This document shows, in pieces, positions 17,222 through 26,574 of a DNA stretch of 64,000 nucleotides. A program made the translations under genes and the position numbers. Under the pieces are notes generated by a model. It was not told the DNA's origin, searched no databases, and worked only from the letters and a program-made list of their open reading frames with translations. Source of the DNA: Fontibacterium meridianamericanum (GTDB taxonomy: Bacteria > Pseudomonadota > Alphaproteobacteria > Pelagibacterales > Pelagibacteraceae); contig CBDDYR010000002.1 in NCBI GenBank assembly GCA_965235635.1, forward strand, positions 124,001 to 188,000, written 5' to 3'. Position 1 is the stretch's first letter. Every line of letters begins with the position of its first letter.

Positions 17222-18397
17222 CTACTTTGAAAGGTAATCGATAGCGGACATCAATCCACCAGATTTAAAAGGAATTTTAGATTTTTTAAGACCCATTTCT
17301 ACTCCAGCTAGAGTGCCTGCTAACATTAAATCATTGAAATCGCCAAGATGGCCTATTCTAAAAACTTTTCCTTTGATTTTGTTAAGTCCCATTCCTAAAG
17401 ACATATTATATTCATCTAATATAACTTTTCTTAAGCTATCTGAGTCATGACCCTCTGGCAGAAGAATTGCTGTAATAGTATTTGAATATTCATCAGGATT
17501 TTTTGCTAAAATTTCTAAACCCCAAGCTTTCACGGCAATTCTTGTAGCTTCTGCAAGTCTTGTATGACGTTTAAATACATTTTCTAATCCCTCTTCCATT
17601 AACATGTTTAAAGCTTCATCTAATCCAAAAACTAAATTTGTAGCTGGCGTGTATGGGAAAAAACCATTTTTGTTATTTTCCAACATTGGTTTCCAATCCC
17701 AATATGCTTTTTGCATAGTTGATTTTGAATGTGCTTCTAAAGCTTTTTGACTAATAGCATTAAAAGAAAGACCTGGTGGTAACAACAAACCTTTTTGAGA
17801 TCCACCAACTGTAACATCTACTTTCCATTCATCATGACGATAATCAATTGAGGCTAAAGATGAAATGGTATCAACTAATAAAAGCGCAGGATGCTTAGCG
17901 CTATCCATTGCTTTTCTAATGTTTTTGATATTATTAGTAATGCCCGTTGCTGTTTCGTTATGTAGTACCAATAATGCTTTTATTTTATGATTTTTATCCT
18001 GGCTTAATTTTTGTTCAACTACTTTAGAATCAATTCCATGTCGCCAATCTCCTGGCACAAGTTCTACATCTAAAGAAAGTTTTTTTGCTTGCTCTGCCCA
18101 TAAATAAGAAAATTGTCCTGTTTCAAACATCAATACTTTATCTCTTGGATTTAAAGTATTAACAATTGCAGCTTCCCAAGCACCTGTTCCAGAGGCAGGA
18201 TACATAATTACGTTCTGATTTGTTTTAAAAATACTCTTAAGTCTGTCTAAAACTCTTTTAGCAATTTCTGCAAAATCAGGTCCTCGATGATCAATCGTAG
18301 GATAGCTCATCGCGCGCAATACCCGATCTGGAATATTTGTTGGACCAGGGATTTGTAATAAGTGTTTTCCAGGTCTTAAAGAGTTCGATTTTGACAT
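17222..18397 (-). CDS. Class V aminotransferase, serine-glyoxylate type
   Basis: PLP enzyme that most likely transfers the amino group of serine or alanine to glyoxylate, giving glycine. From M at 18397 it reads MSKSNSLRPGKHLLQIPGPTNIPDRVLRAM, the typical N terminus; the frame extends to 18463 through a hydrophobic stretch with no support. VDTISSLASIDYRHDEW and GGSQKGLLLPPGLSF contain the PLP Asp and Lys. It diverges from a FAD/FeS 2-hydroxyacid dehydrogenase with only 38 bases between starts, so glycolate to glyoxylate to glycine is a plausible joint route. It could also belong to the TRAP operon 62 bases downstream. Amino donor is inferred. Confidence 0.85.
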   Translation of the reverse strand: MSKSNSLRPGKHLLQIPGPTNIPDRVLRAMSYPTIDHRGPDFAEIAKRVLDRLKSIFKTNQNVIMYPASGTGAWEAAIVNTLNPRDKVLMFETGQFSYLWAEQAKKLSLDVELVPGDWRHGIDSKVVEQKLSQDKNHKIKALLVLHNETATGITNNIKNIRKAMDSAKHPALLLVDTISSLASIDYRHDEWKVDVTVGGSQKGLLLPPGLSFNAISQKALEAHSKSTMQKAYWDWKPMLENNKNGFFPYTPATNLVFGLDEALNMLMEEGLENVFKRHTRLAEATRIAVKAWGLEILAKNPDEYSNTITAILLPEGHDSDSLRKVILDEYNMSLGMGLNKIKGKVFRIGHLGDFNDLMLAGTLAGVEMGLKKSKIPFKSGGLMSAIDYLSK

Positions 18398-18435
18398 AAA
18401 GCTATATATAATTAATTTTGAAAAATTGATTAAAT

Positions 18436-21345
18436 ATGAAATTAAATCAAAATACAATTTCAAAAATTGGAAAAGAACTTCAATCTCTAGTTAAAGGAGA
18501 AGTATTATTCGATGATTTTTCAAGAGGCAGATACAGTACCGACGCTTCAATTTATCAAATAACTCCCATTGGTATCGTAATTCCAAAAGACACAAATGAT
18601 GTATTAAGTGTACTAGAATATTGTAAATTAAAAGAACTTCCTATCTTACCAAGAGGAGCAGGCAGTTCACAATGCGGCCAAACTGTTGGTGAATGTATTA
18701 TTTTAGATTATTCAAAATTTCAAAATCAAATTGTAGATATAAATTTAGATGAAAAAACAGTCTGGGTTCAACCCGGATTAGTATTGGATCAGTTAAATGC
18801 AAAATTAAAACAATACAATTTATGCTTTCCTGTGGATGTCTCAACTAGTAGCCGGGCAACAATTGGTGGAATGACAGGCAACAATAGTTGTGGTTCCAGA
18901 TCACTTTATTATGGCAACATGGTTCATAACGTTGAAGCAGTTGAGTGTATTCTTGATGATGGATCTATTTATACATTTGAAAATATAAACAAAGATTATC
19001 TCATCACTAAGAACAATCAAAATAGACAATATAAAATTGTAGAAGAACTCATTAAAATTTATCAAAATAACAAACAAGAAATAAGCGACAATTTTCCAAA
19101 AACACAAAGACGTGTTGGTGGATATAATCTAGATCTTATTAACCCAAATGGATTTAACACATCTAATATTTTAGTTGGCTCTGAAGGAACCTTGTCTCTA
19201 TTTAACAAAGTTAAATTAAAACTCTCCCCTATTCCAAAACAAAAAATGCTAGGCCTTTGCGCATTTCAAAATTTTAGAGAAGCCATGGAAATCACAAAAG
19301 AAATTGTAAAATTAAAACCAACTGCAGTTGAGTTAATGGATGACAATCTTTTAAATCTAGCAAAAGCAATTCCTATGTTTCAAGAATCAATAAAGAAATT
19401 TTTTAAAGGGAACCCTCAAGCAATACTAATGGTAGAGTTTATTGATGATAATTTAAATGAAGTTAAACATAAAATTAAAGATTTAGAATTTTTAATTCTT
19501 TCACAAAACAAAAATAATTCTTTTTCATTTCATGAAAACTTAAAAGATCAAAAAGAAATCTTTGAAATGAGAAAAGCTGGCCTTAATATTTTAATGTCCC
19601 TCAGAGGAGATAAAAAACCAGTAGCTTTTATCGAAGATTGTGCTGTGTCTCTTGATCACCTAGCAGATTATACATCAAGATTAAATGAGGTTTTTAAGAA
19701 ATATAATACAAGTGGGATGTTTTATGCGCACGCTTCTGTGGGAACATTACATGTGAGACCCATTATCAATATGAAGTCAGAACAAGATATCAAGAATATG
19801 CGAAGCATTACTGAAGAAGCTTTTCAAATGGTAAAAGAATATAAAGGTGCGCACTCAGGAGAGCATGGCGATGGGATATTACGCTCTGAGTTCCATGAAA
19901 TGATGTTTGGTAAAAAATTAGTAAATGCTTTTGAAAACGTCAAAGATTTATTTGATAAAAAAAGTTTATTCAATCCTCATAAAATAGTCAGATCTTATAA
20001 ACAAAATGATAGATCATTGATGCGTTACAAAGCAAATTATAAAGCAGAAAAAATTAATACTCATTACGATTGGTCTAATTGGGGAGAATTATCCGATGCA
20101 GTTGAAATGTGTAATAATAATGGTGCTTGCAGAAAATTAGACTCTGGTGTTATGTGTCCTTCTTATAGAGTTACTAAAGAAGAAAAAGATTTAGTGCGAG
20201 GTAGAGCAAACACTTTGCGTCTTGCGCTTTCTAATCAACTACCCAAAAATGCTTTTATTTCAAAAGAAATGTTTGAAACAATGGAATTATGCGTGGGTTG
20301 TAAAGCCTGTCAAAGAGAATGTCCTATGAGTGTAGATATTTCTAAAATGAAAAGTGAGTTTTTATTCCATTACTACAAAAAGTTTTCAATGAAATTAAAA
20401 GATAAAATTATTTCAGGCATGCCTAGAAATATTTGGTTTATTAAAATAATGGCACCTATATTTAATAAAATTAAAAATATTCCTATACTAAATAACGCTT
20501 TAGAATTTTTATTCAATTTTTCAACAAAACGAACTATGCCTGAAGTACAAAATATTAATCCACTAAAAGATATTTACCACTCTCAAAAAAACTATTCTAA
20601 TAAAGTAATTTTACTTGCCGATACATTTAATATTAATTTTGAAATTCAAAACCTTATTTATGCAATTAAAGTTTTAAATAAATTTAATTACAAAGCTATT
20701 ATACCAAATTTTGATGATGATTCTTTAGAAAGGCCACTTTGTTGTGGAAGAACTTATATTTCCTATGGTCAATTAGACAAAGCAGAGGCAGAAATGCAGC
20801 GTTTCACAAATTATATCATTAATAACAATCATACACTAACTCCTATTGTAGGTATTGAACCTTCTTGTTTGTTAACTTTTGGTGATGAATACAAATCTTT
20901 AAAAAATATTATAAATAAAGAAAAAATTAAAAATAAATTTTATTTAATAGAAGAATTCATACTAGAGCAAATCAAAGATGGAAAAAAAATAGCAGCTAAT
21001 AAATTTTCTAACAATGTATTCGTACATGGTCATTGCCATCAAAAATCTCAGGATAGACTCAAAGGATTATTAGAATTGTTAAAAATTTTAAATATCAAGC
21101 ATAAAACAATTGAAACAAGTTGCTGCGGAATGGCTGGTTCGTTTGGTTATGATGTCAAAAATTATGATATTTCAAAAAAAATGGCCTACTTGACATTAAT
21201 ACCTACAATTAAAAATGAATGTAAAAATGAAGACATAATAATCGCTAACGGAACTAGCTGTAGACATCAGATATCAGATTTTTCAAATCAAAAACCACAG
21301 CATGTATCTCAGTTATTATTTAAAATATTTGAAACTGTGAATTAA
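18436..21345 (+). CDS. FAD-linked and Fe-S 2-hydroxyacid dehydrogenase (Dld-II/YdiJ-like)
   Basis: A 969-residue fusion of a GlcD-like FAD domain and a GlcF-like iron-sulfur domain that oxidises a D-2-hydroxyacid (D-lactate, D-2-hydroxyglutarate or glycolate are the family options) and passes electrons to the respiratory chain. The FAD_binding_4 part has PRGAGSSQCGQTVG and GGMTGNNSCGSRS; HSGEHGDGILRSEFH marks the C-terminal oxidase domain near 475. Ferredoxin-type cysteines follow in CNNNGACRKLDSGVMCPSY (about 558) and CVGCKACQRECPM (about 619), then two CCG domains (RPLCCGRTYISYG, SCCGMAGSFGYD). No membrane segment is seen. It ends overlapping convergent dusA by four bases. Confidence 0.88.
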   Translation: MKLNQNTISKIGKELQSLVKGEVLFDDFSRGRYSTDASIYQITPIGIVIPKDTNDVLSVLEYCKLKELPILPRGAGSSQCGQTVGECIILDYSKFQNQIVDINLDEKTVWVQPGLVLDQLNAKLKQYNLCFPVDVSTSSRATIGGMTGNNSCGSRSLYYGNMVHNVEAVECILDDGSIYTFENINKDYLITKNNQNRQYKIVEELIKIYQNNKQEISDNFPKTQRRVGGYNLDLINPNGFNTSNILVGSEGTLSLFNKVKLKLSPIPKQKMLGLCAFQNFREAMEITKEIVKLKPTAVELMDDNLLNLAKAIPMFQESIKKFFKGNPQAILMVEFIDDNLNEVKHKIKDLEFLILSQNKNNSFSFHENLKDQKEIFEMRKAGLNILMSLRGDKKPVAFIEDCAVSLDHLADYTSRLNEVFKKYNTSGMFYAHASVGTLHVRPIINMKSEQDIKNMRSITEEAFQMVKEYKGAHSGEHGDGILRSEFHEMMFGKKLVNAFENVKDLFDKKSLFNPHKIVRSYKQNDRSLMRYKANYKAEKINTHYDWSNWGELSDAVEMCNNNGACRKLDSGVMCPSYRVTKEEKDLVRGRANTLRLALSNQLPKNAFISKEMFETMELCVGCKACQRECPMSVDISKMKSEFLFHYYKKFSMKLKDKIISGMPRNIWFIKIMAPIFNKIKNIPILNNALEFLFNFSTKRTMPEVQNINPLKDIYHSQKNYSNKVILLADTFNINFEIQNLIYAIKVLNKFNYKAIIPNFDDDSLERPLCCGRTYISYGQLDKAEAEMQRFTNYIINNNHTLTPIVGIEPSCLLTFGDEYKSLKNIINKEKIKNKFYLIEEFILEQIKDGKKIAANKFSNNVFVHGHCHQKSQDRLKGLLELLKILNIKHKTIETSCCGMAGSFGYDVKNYDISKKMAYLTLIPTIKNECKNEDIIIANGTSCRHQISDFSNQKPQHVSQLLFKIFETVN

Positions 21346-22340
21346 TTGATCTTTTCAATTATATTGACTGAATTATGTTTAACAATATCAAGCATGTAAT
21401 TAACCTTATTTACATCAGCATCTCTAACAAGCATATTGTTACTTAGGTATCTTTTCCAATAATTAGCTCCACTAATTCCATGAAATAAACCAACCGTATG
21501 TCTCATAACTTGATTAACTCGAGTTCCTTTTTTAACTTCTATCAAACAGTATTCTACAATTTTTTTAACAACTTCTTCACGTGAAGGAACATCTTCATTT
21601 TTAAATATTTCTTTTTCAATTTCTGCTAAAAAATACGGTGAGTGATAAATTGATCTTCCAATCATAACACCATCGACATTATTTAAATGTTCTTTAATCT
21701 CCTCAGTTCTAGTAATTCCCCCATTAATGATAATTTCTAAATTTGGATTACTTTCTTTAATTTGCTTTACGATTCCATAATTTAGTTTTGGGACTCTTAG
21801 ATTATCTCTTGGACTTAAACCTTTAAGAATTGCTTTTCTTGCATGTAAGATAACTGTTTTAACACCTGTGCTTGCAATTTTTTTTATAAATTTATCTAAA
21901 TATTCAAAATCTTCTACGTCATCAAAACCTATTCTTGTTTTAACAGTTACTGGAAGTTTTGTAGCATTCACCATACTGTTTAAGCATTCTGCAACGAGAT
22001 CCGGTTCTTTAATTAAACATGCTCCAAATTTATTTTTTTGAACTTTTTTACTGGGACAGCCTAAGTTTAAATTAATTTCATCATAATTATAATCTTCCGC
22101 AATTTTTGCTGACGCGCCTAATTCTTTAGCAGACGATCCTCCTAATTGAAGTGCAACAGGCTTTTCAAATTCACTAAATTCTAAAACATTCCTTTGTTTT
22201 CCTTTAAGAATTGCACCAGTAGCAATCATTTCAGAATAAAGCATAACGTTTTTGCTTATTAATCTGAGAAAGTAGCGATCATGTCTGTCAGTACAGTCCA
22301 TCATGGGGGCTACACAAACTTTTCTATTAATTCTAGACAT
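21342..22340 (-). CDS. dusA: tRNA-dihydrouridine synthase A
   Basis: FMN enzyme that reduces uridine to dihydrouridine in the tRNA D-loop. The 332 residues start with VAPMMDCTDRHDRYFLRLIS, contain LNLGCPSKKVQKNKFGACLI with the catalytic Cys, VTVKTRIGFDD, and INGGITRTEEI. The C-terminal helical domain has RHTVGLFHGISGANYWKRYLS, which is typical of DusA rather than DusB/C. It overlaps the end of the malonyl-CoA decarboxylase gene by eight bases and so is the last gene of that operon, probably by position only. Confidence 0.94.
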   Translation of the reverse strand: MSRINRKVCVAPMMDCTDRHDRYFLRLISKNVMLYSEMIATGAILKGKQRNVLEFSEFEKPVALQLGGSSAKELGASAKIAEDYNYDEINLNLGCPSKKVQKNKFGACLIKEPDLVAECLNSMVNATKLPVTVKTRIGFDDVEDFEYLDKFIKKIASTGVKTVILHARKAILKGLSPRDNLRVPKLNYGIVKQIKESNPNLEIIINGGITRTEEIKEHLNNVDGVMIGRSIYHSPYFLAEIEKEIFKNEDVPSREEVVKKIVEYCLIEVKKGTRVNQVMRHTVGLFHGISGANYWKRYLSNNMLVRDADVNKVNYMLDIVKHNSVNIIEKIN

Positions 22341-23641
22341 GCTCTTTTAAATTTTCCATTATTGAAATTTTACCCTTATTAACAAAATCTTCATGATTTT
22401 TAACTATTTTTTCAAGTTCATAATAGTAATTGACCATTATACCAAAGGATTCTTTATAACCGTTTAGAGATAAGTTTCCATTAATAACAATATCGTAAAT
22501 TGATGCGCCATTATTTAAATGAAAATAAGCAACTGCATTAATAGGCTTTTTGTTAACTTTCTCTTCAGCTAAATAATAATAAACTAATTTTTTTAAAGCA
22601 TCTTTATTCTGCTCAATTTTATCTTTATTAAAAGTAATATCGTCCTGTTCTTTTAAAAACATTAATTTTTTATAATCATAATTTTTTAATATTTTTTTAA
22701 TTTTGTCATCTGGTTGATTAATAAACCAAGATGCCAGACCTGGTATTGGAGATATTGTGTAAAAGTTTTTAACCCTAGGAAATTCTTGTTGAATTTCAAA
22801 AACAACTCTTTTAATTAAAAAATTTCCAAGCGTAATTCCTTGAAGGCCTTTATTCGAATTGCTAATAGAGTAAAAAGTTACAGCATCATAATCGTCGACA
22901 TTACTGATGCTACCTTCTGTAATAGCTTGTATTGATTTTCCAACTCCTTTAGTAAAGGCAACTTGAACAAAAATTAAAGGTTCCTTATCAAGGATGGGGT
23001 GAAAATAGGCAAAAAGCAATCTGTCATTTTCTAATCTTCTATAAAGCGCTTCTATACTTTTAATTTCATGAACTCTTTCATTCTTAATAATTTTTTGTAA
23101 AATATCAGGATCAGTATCTTTTTTTATTCTAGTTAATTTTAAAAATCCTGGATTAAACCAAGATCTAAATAAATGTCTAAAATCTTTATCGAGACCTTTT
23201 AACTTTTCATGTTTATTTAAAAAATAAATTAAATCTTCTCTCATTCTAACTAAATACTGCGTGCCATTGGGAGCTAGATTTAATCTTCTAATTAATTCTT
23301 GTCGTCTACCCTCTGTAGCATTGATTTAATATTCCTAAAGTAGTTTCATTACTATTATCGATAAAGTCTCTACATGCTTGATTAATAACTGAATAATCAG
23401 GTTTAAATTTTTTATCAATTTCTATGAAAAATTTTTCTTTCTCTTCTAAAGTTGATTTTTCATAAAACTGCCAAATTTCTCGTGCAATAGTTATTCCGGA
23501 AACAACTCCATCTTCTGAAATAAGCTGTTCACATAAATCTGTTAAATGAGAAGCGGTATCTTTTTTCTTGGTAAATAAATTGCTAAAAAAACTTTTTCCT
23601 TTGTCAGCAACAAAGGTTAAAAATTTTTTTAATCCCAACAT
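22333..23641 (-). pseudogene. Malonyl-CoA decarboxylase, interrupted by one frameshift
   Basis: Malonyl-CoA decarboxylase turns malonyl-CoA into acetyl-CoA and CO2. The N-terminal helical domain is read from 23641 to a stop at 23306 (111 residues, MLGLKKFLTFVADKGKSFFS to LGILNQCYRG). The rest is in another frame: EGRRQELIRRLNLAPNGTQ, then REDLIYFLNKHE and DFRHLFRSWFNPGFL, ending at 22333. Between 23325 and 23309 a net one-base shift moves the reading from LGILN to ATEGRRQELIRRLNLAP; joined, the product would be about 436 residues, the normal size. Both halves look well conserved (SISNSNKGLQGITLGNFLIK, TISPIPGLASWF). It is 7 bases after dctM of TRAP system 2. Pseudogene or assembly indel. Confidence 0.85.
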
Positions 23642-23648
23642 GGGACTT

Positions 23649-24959
23649 TTATTTCATGACAGCCTGTGGAAGCCAAGTGGCAATTTCTGGAAAAATACAA
23701 AGAATAACTATTTGTAAAATCATTAATAATACAAAAGGAAATGACCCTTTTAATATTTTTCCAATAGATATGTCAGGTGCAATTCCTTGAATAACAAATA
23801 AATTAAGTCCAACTGGCGGTGTTATTAGACCAATTTCCATGTTGATAGTCATAATCACACCAAACCAAATTGGATCAAATCCAGCCGCAGTTATAATTGG
23901 ATACAAGATTGGAGCAGTCATTAGAATGATTGCAACTGGCGGTAAAAAACAACCTGCAATTAATAAAAATATATTAATATAAAGCATCAATAACCATTTG
24001 TTTGACGCTATAGCTACCATCTCATTAGCTAAAGTTTGTGTTACGTAAAGATTAGATAAAATAAAACTAAATAAGAAAGATGCCGCAATGATCAACATTA
24101 GCATCACACTTTCTTGCATGCCCTCTGTTAAAATTGCCCAAAGATCTTTTACTTTGTACATTTTGTAAACAACTGCAACTAAGATAATGCTAATTAATGC
24201 TCCAACCGCAGATGCTTCATTAGGTGTTGCGATGCCTCCGTATAAAACATAAAGAACCCCTACTACAAGCAAACAGAATGGAAGAATTTTTGGTAATATT
24301 TCAAATCTTTGCTTCCAAGTGTATTCTTGAACTTCTACTTTTTCAGAACCTTCTCGATTTATTCTTGCATAAATATAAGCCCAACCCATAAACAAAGCTG
24401 TAAGCATAATTCCTGGAAATATTCCTGCGATGAATAATTTTCCAATAGATGTTCCTGTAGAAATTCCATAAATGATCATTGTAATGCTTGGAGGAATTAA
24501 AATTCCTAAAGTACCACCAGCACAAATTGTTCCGGCTGCAAGTTCTGCTGAGTAACCTCTTTTTCTCATTTCTGGGATACCCATTTTTCCAATTGCCGCA
24601 CATGTTGCAGGTGATGATCCACAAAGAGCTGCAAAAATTGAACATGCTCCAAGATTAGATAAAACTAATCCTCCTGGAACTTTATTTAACCATCGATCAA
24701 GGGCTGAATATAAATCTTTTCCTGCTGGGGATGCGGCGACTGCTATTCCCATAAGTAAGAACATAGGAATTGTTACAATTCCAAAATCTTGTAAACCATT
24801 AAAAAATTGTTCAGCAACTAGTGGTATTCTTCCAAAACCCTCTATTGCTAAAAAGAAAACTGTAGAAACAAGAGCTAATGCAAAAGCGATGGGTATTCCT
24901 GTTGCAAGAACTGCAAAAGTTGCAACCATAATCCAAACTGAAAGCATTAAAGGTGACAT
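23649..24959 (-). CDS. dctM: TRAP transporter large permease, DctM family (system 2)
   Basis: The 436-residue channel subunit of a second TRAP importer, with about 12 membrane helices and motifs FAALCGSSPATCAAIGKMGIPEM, GGTLGILIPPSITMIIYG and MTINMEIGLITPPVGLNLFVIQG. It is clearly distinct from the system 1 DctM. It lies three bases after dctQ and seven bases before the malonyl-CoA decarboxylase gene, so transporter and enzyme are likely to be cotranscribed. The frame is intact, in contrast to its two flanking partners. Confidence 0.94.
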   Translation of the reverse strand: MSPLMLSVWIMVATFAVLATGIPIAFALALVSTVFFLAIEGFGRIPLVAEQFFNGLQDFGIVTIPMFLLMGIAVAASPAGKDLYSALDRWLNKVPGGLVLSNLGACSIFAALCGSSPATCAAIGKMGIPEMRKRGYSAELAAGTICAGGTLGILIPPSITMIIYGISTGTSIGKLFIAGIFPGIMLTALFMGWAYIYARINREGSEKVEVQEYTWKQRFEILPKILPFCLLVVGVLYVLYGGIATPNEASAVGALISIILVAVVYKMYKVKDLWAILTEGMQESVMLMLIIAASFLFSFILSNLYVTQTLANEMVAIASNKWLLMLYINIFLLIAGCFLPPVAIILMTAPILYPIITAAGFDPIWFGVIMTINMEIGLITPPVGLNLFVIQGIAPDISIGKILKGSFPFVLLMILQIVILCIFPEIATWLPQAVMK

Positions 24960-24962
24960 ATT

Positions 24963-25454
24963 TTAATCTTCTTTCACGTTATAAATTACTGAAAGAATAT
25001 CAGCTAAATACTGAAGGATCATTATTCCCATTCCGATTGGTAAAAATATGTAAACCTTCCATAACGGAAAACTCCAAATAGTTGGTGTTTTTAAATTTTT
25101 AACCCATGCATGACTTGTTAATTCGACGCTTGAATAAAAAAGAATTGCTAAAAATACTAATGCTAAAACTGCAGCAACAACTGCTAAAATATTTTTACCT
25201 TTTTGATTTAAATAGTAAGGAATAAGATCAACATTTACGTGGCCTTTCTTCATTAAAACATAAGGCGCGCCAATAAAGGTTGCTGCAGCTAATGAGAAAA
25301 TTACATACTCTGTTTGCCAAACTGTAGACATTTTAAGTGCATATCTAACTATAACCATTTGAGTTGTAACTAAAACAGCGGATGCAATTAGCGCTGTGGA
25401 GACTACTCCGCAAATTTTTGAGAGTGAATGAACAAACCTTATAAATGCAATCAT
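24963..25454 (-). CDS. dctQ: TRAP transporter small permease, DctQ family (system 2)
   Basis: The 163-residue protein has four predicted membrane segments (for example GVVSTALIASAVLVTTQMVIV and ILAVVAAVLALVFLAILFY) and the family region VWQTEYVIFSLAAATFIGAPYV. It partners DctM three bases downstream. A strong G+C-rich hairpin separates it from dctP, which may limit its transcription relative to the binding protein. Confidence 0.92.
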   Translation of the reverse strand: MIAFIRFVHSLSKICGVVSTALIASAVLVTTQMVIVRYALKMSTVWQTEYVIFSLAAATFIGAPYVLMKKGHVNVDLIPYYLNQKGKNILAVVAAVLALVFLAILFYSSVELTSHAWVKNLKTPTIWSFPLWKVYIFLPIGMGIMILQYLADILSVIYNVKED

Positions 25455-25463
25455 TTATTGAAG

Positions 25464-25490
25464 GCCGGCAGATTTTAGAGATCTGCCGGC
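25464..25490 (-). terminator. Intercistronic G+C-rich hairpin between dctP and dctQ
   Basis: GCCGGCAGAT (25464-25473) and ATCTGCCGGC (25481-25490) form a perfect 10-bp stem with a 7-base loop, one of the most G+C-rich stretches of the window. It sits between the dctP stop (25500) and the dctQ start (25454). In the minus-strand transcript it is followed by TTCAATAAATG rather than a U-run, so it fits partial termination or protection of the dctP mRNA end, a known way of keeping binding protein above permease. The structure is seen, the function inferred. Confidence 0.6.
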
Positions 25491-25499
25491 TTGTTAAAT

Positions 25500-26500
25500 T
25501 TATTTAACTGCTAAGGCTTTAGCGATTAACTTATCGCCATCTTTAACTTTTTCTGCAAACTGTTTGTAAGATGTTTGTTTTGCAATCGCTAACCAAGCTT
25601 TATAGTCAGCTTCGGTCATTTGAACTACTTGAACACCTTTTTCTTTAAATACTTTTTCCATGTTAGTATCTAAATCCAGCTGCTGCTTTTGTCATATAAG
25701 CTTCTGCTTTTTTACCTGCTGCAAGAACAGCTTCTTTTTGTTTGTCATTTAATTTATCAAATGATTTTTTAGACATAAGCACTGGTTCATACATAAACCA
25801 TAAAGCAAATTTTCCTGGAGGGGTAATACATTTAACTTGTTCGAATAATTTAAATGATACAAAACTCTCAGAGCTTGTATTTACTCCAGTTAAAACACCG
25901 CTTTGTAATCCTTGGTAAACTTCAGAACTTGCCATTGAAGAAATTGAAGCGCCTGCTCCAACTAACATTGCTTCAAACATTTTTCCAGCTGCTCGAGTTA
26001 CTTGTCCTTTTGCAGATTCTGGATTTGTAATACATTTAGTTTTTGAAGCAAATCCACCTGCAAGCCAAGCATCTGCTAATACGATAACTCCATCATCATT
26101 AATAATTTTTTTGATATCTTTCATGAATGGAGAAACATTTAATCTCGCAGCATGAGAATGATTTTTAACTAAGCCTGGCATTAACGTTGCACTGTATGCT
26201 GGTTGAAAACCAGAAGCATAGTCTAATGGTAAAGAAGTAATATCTAATTGACCTTCTAGTTAAAGGTTTGTACTGTTCCATCGCTTTATAAAGTGATTGT
26301 CCAGGATAAACTTGAATTTTTACTCCGACATTTGCTTTTTCAACTTCTTTTGCAAGAATTTGAACCATTTCATCACGTGCATCTCCTTTTCCACCTGGAA
26401 ATTGATGAGATGCTTTTAATGTAATTTGTGCAAACGATTTATTTATTGTTAGTATGAATAAAATACTAAATACTGCTACTAAGTATTGTTTGATTTTCAT
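25500..26500 (-). pseudogene. TRAP transporter substrate-binding protein (system 2), two frameshifts
   Basis: The gene starts at 26500 after a strong GGGGGAGA ribosome site, with a signal peptide (MKIKQYLVAVFSILFILTIN then KSFA), and reads ITLKASHQFPGGKGDARDEM to YKAMEQYKPLT. Near 26257 the frame shifts by one base; the family sequence resumes as EGQLDITSLPLDYASGFQPAY and MPGLVKNHSHAARLN. Near 25678 it shifts again (an extra G in CTGGATTTA), after which DLDTNMEKVFKEKGVQVVQM runs to a stop at 25500-25502. The rebuilt product is a normal-length DctP protein of about 333 residues. No other stop interrupts it. Either recent decay or base-calling indels. Confidence 0.87.
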
Positions 26501-26574
26501 AATCTCCCCCTAAAATTTATTTAAAAGATTATTCTGATTTGAATGTTGTTCTTTGTCAATGTAATATTCTTTGG

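Noticed and set aside
24343..24645. A 100-codon frame inside dctM of system 2
   Set aside because: It is a shifted reading of a membrane protein gene, rich in Trp, Asn and Arg, with no motif; the dctM frame covers the same DNA fully.
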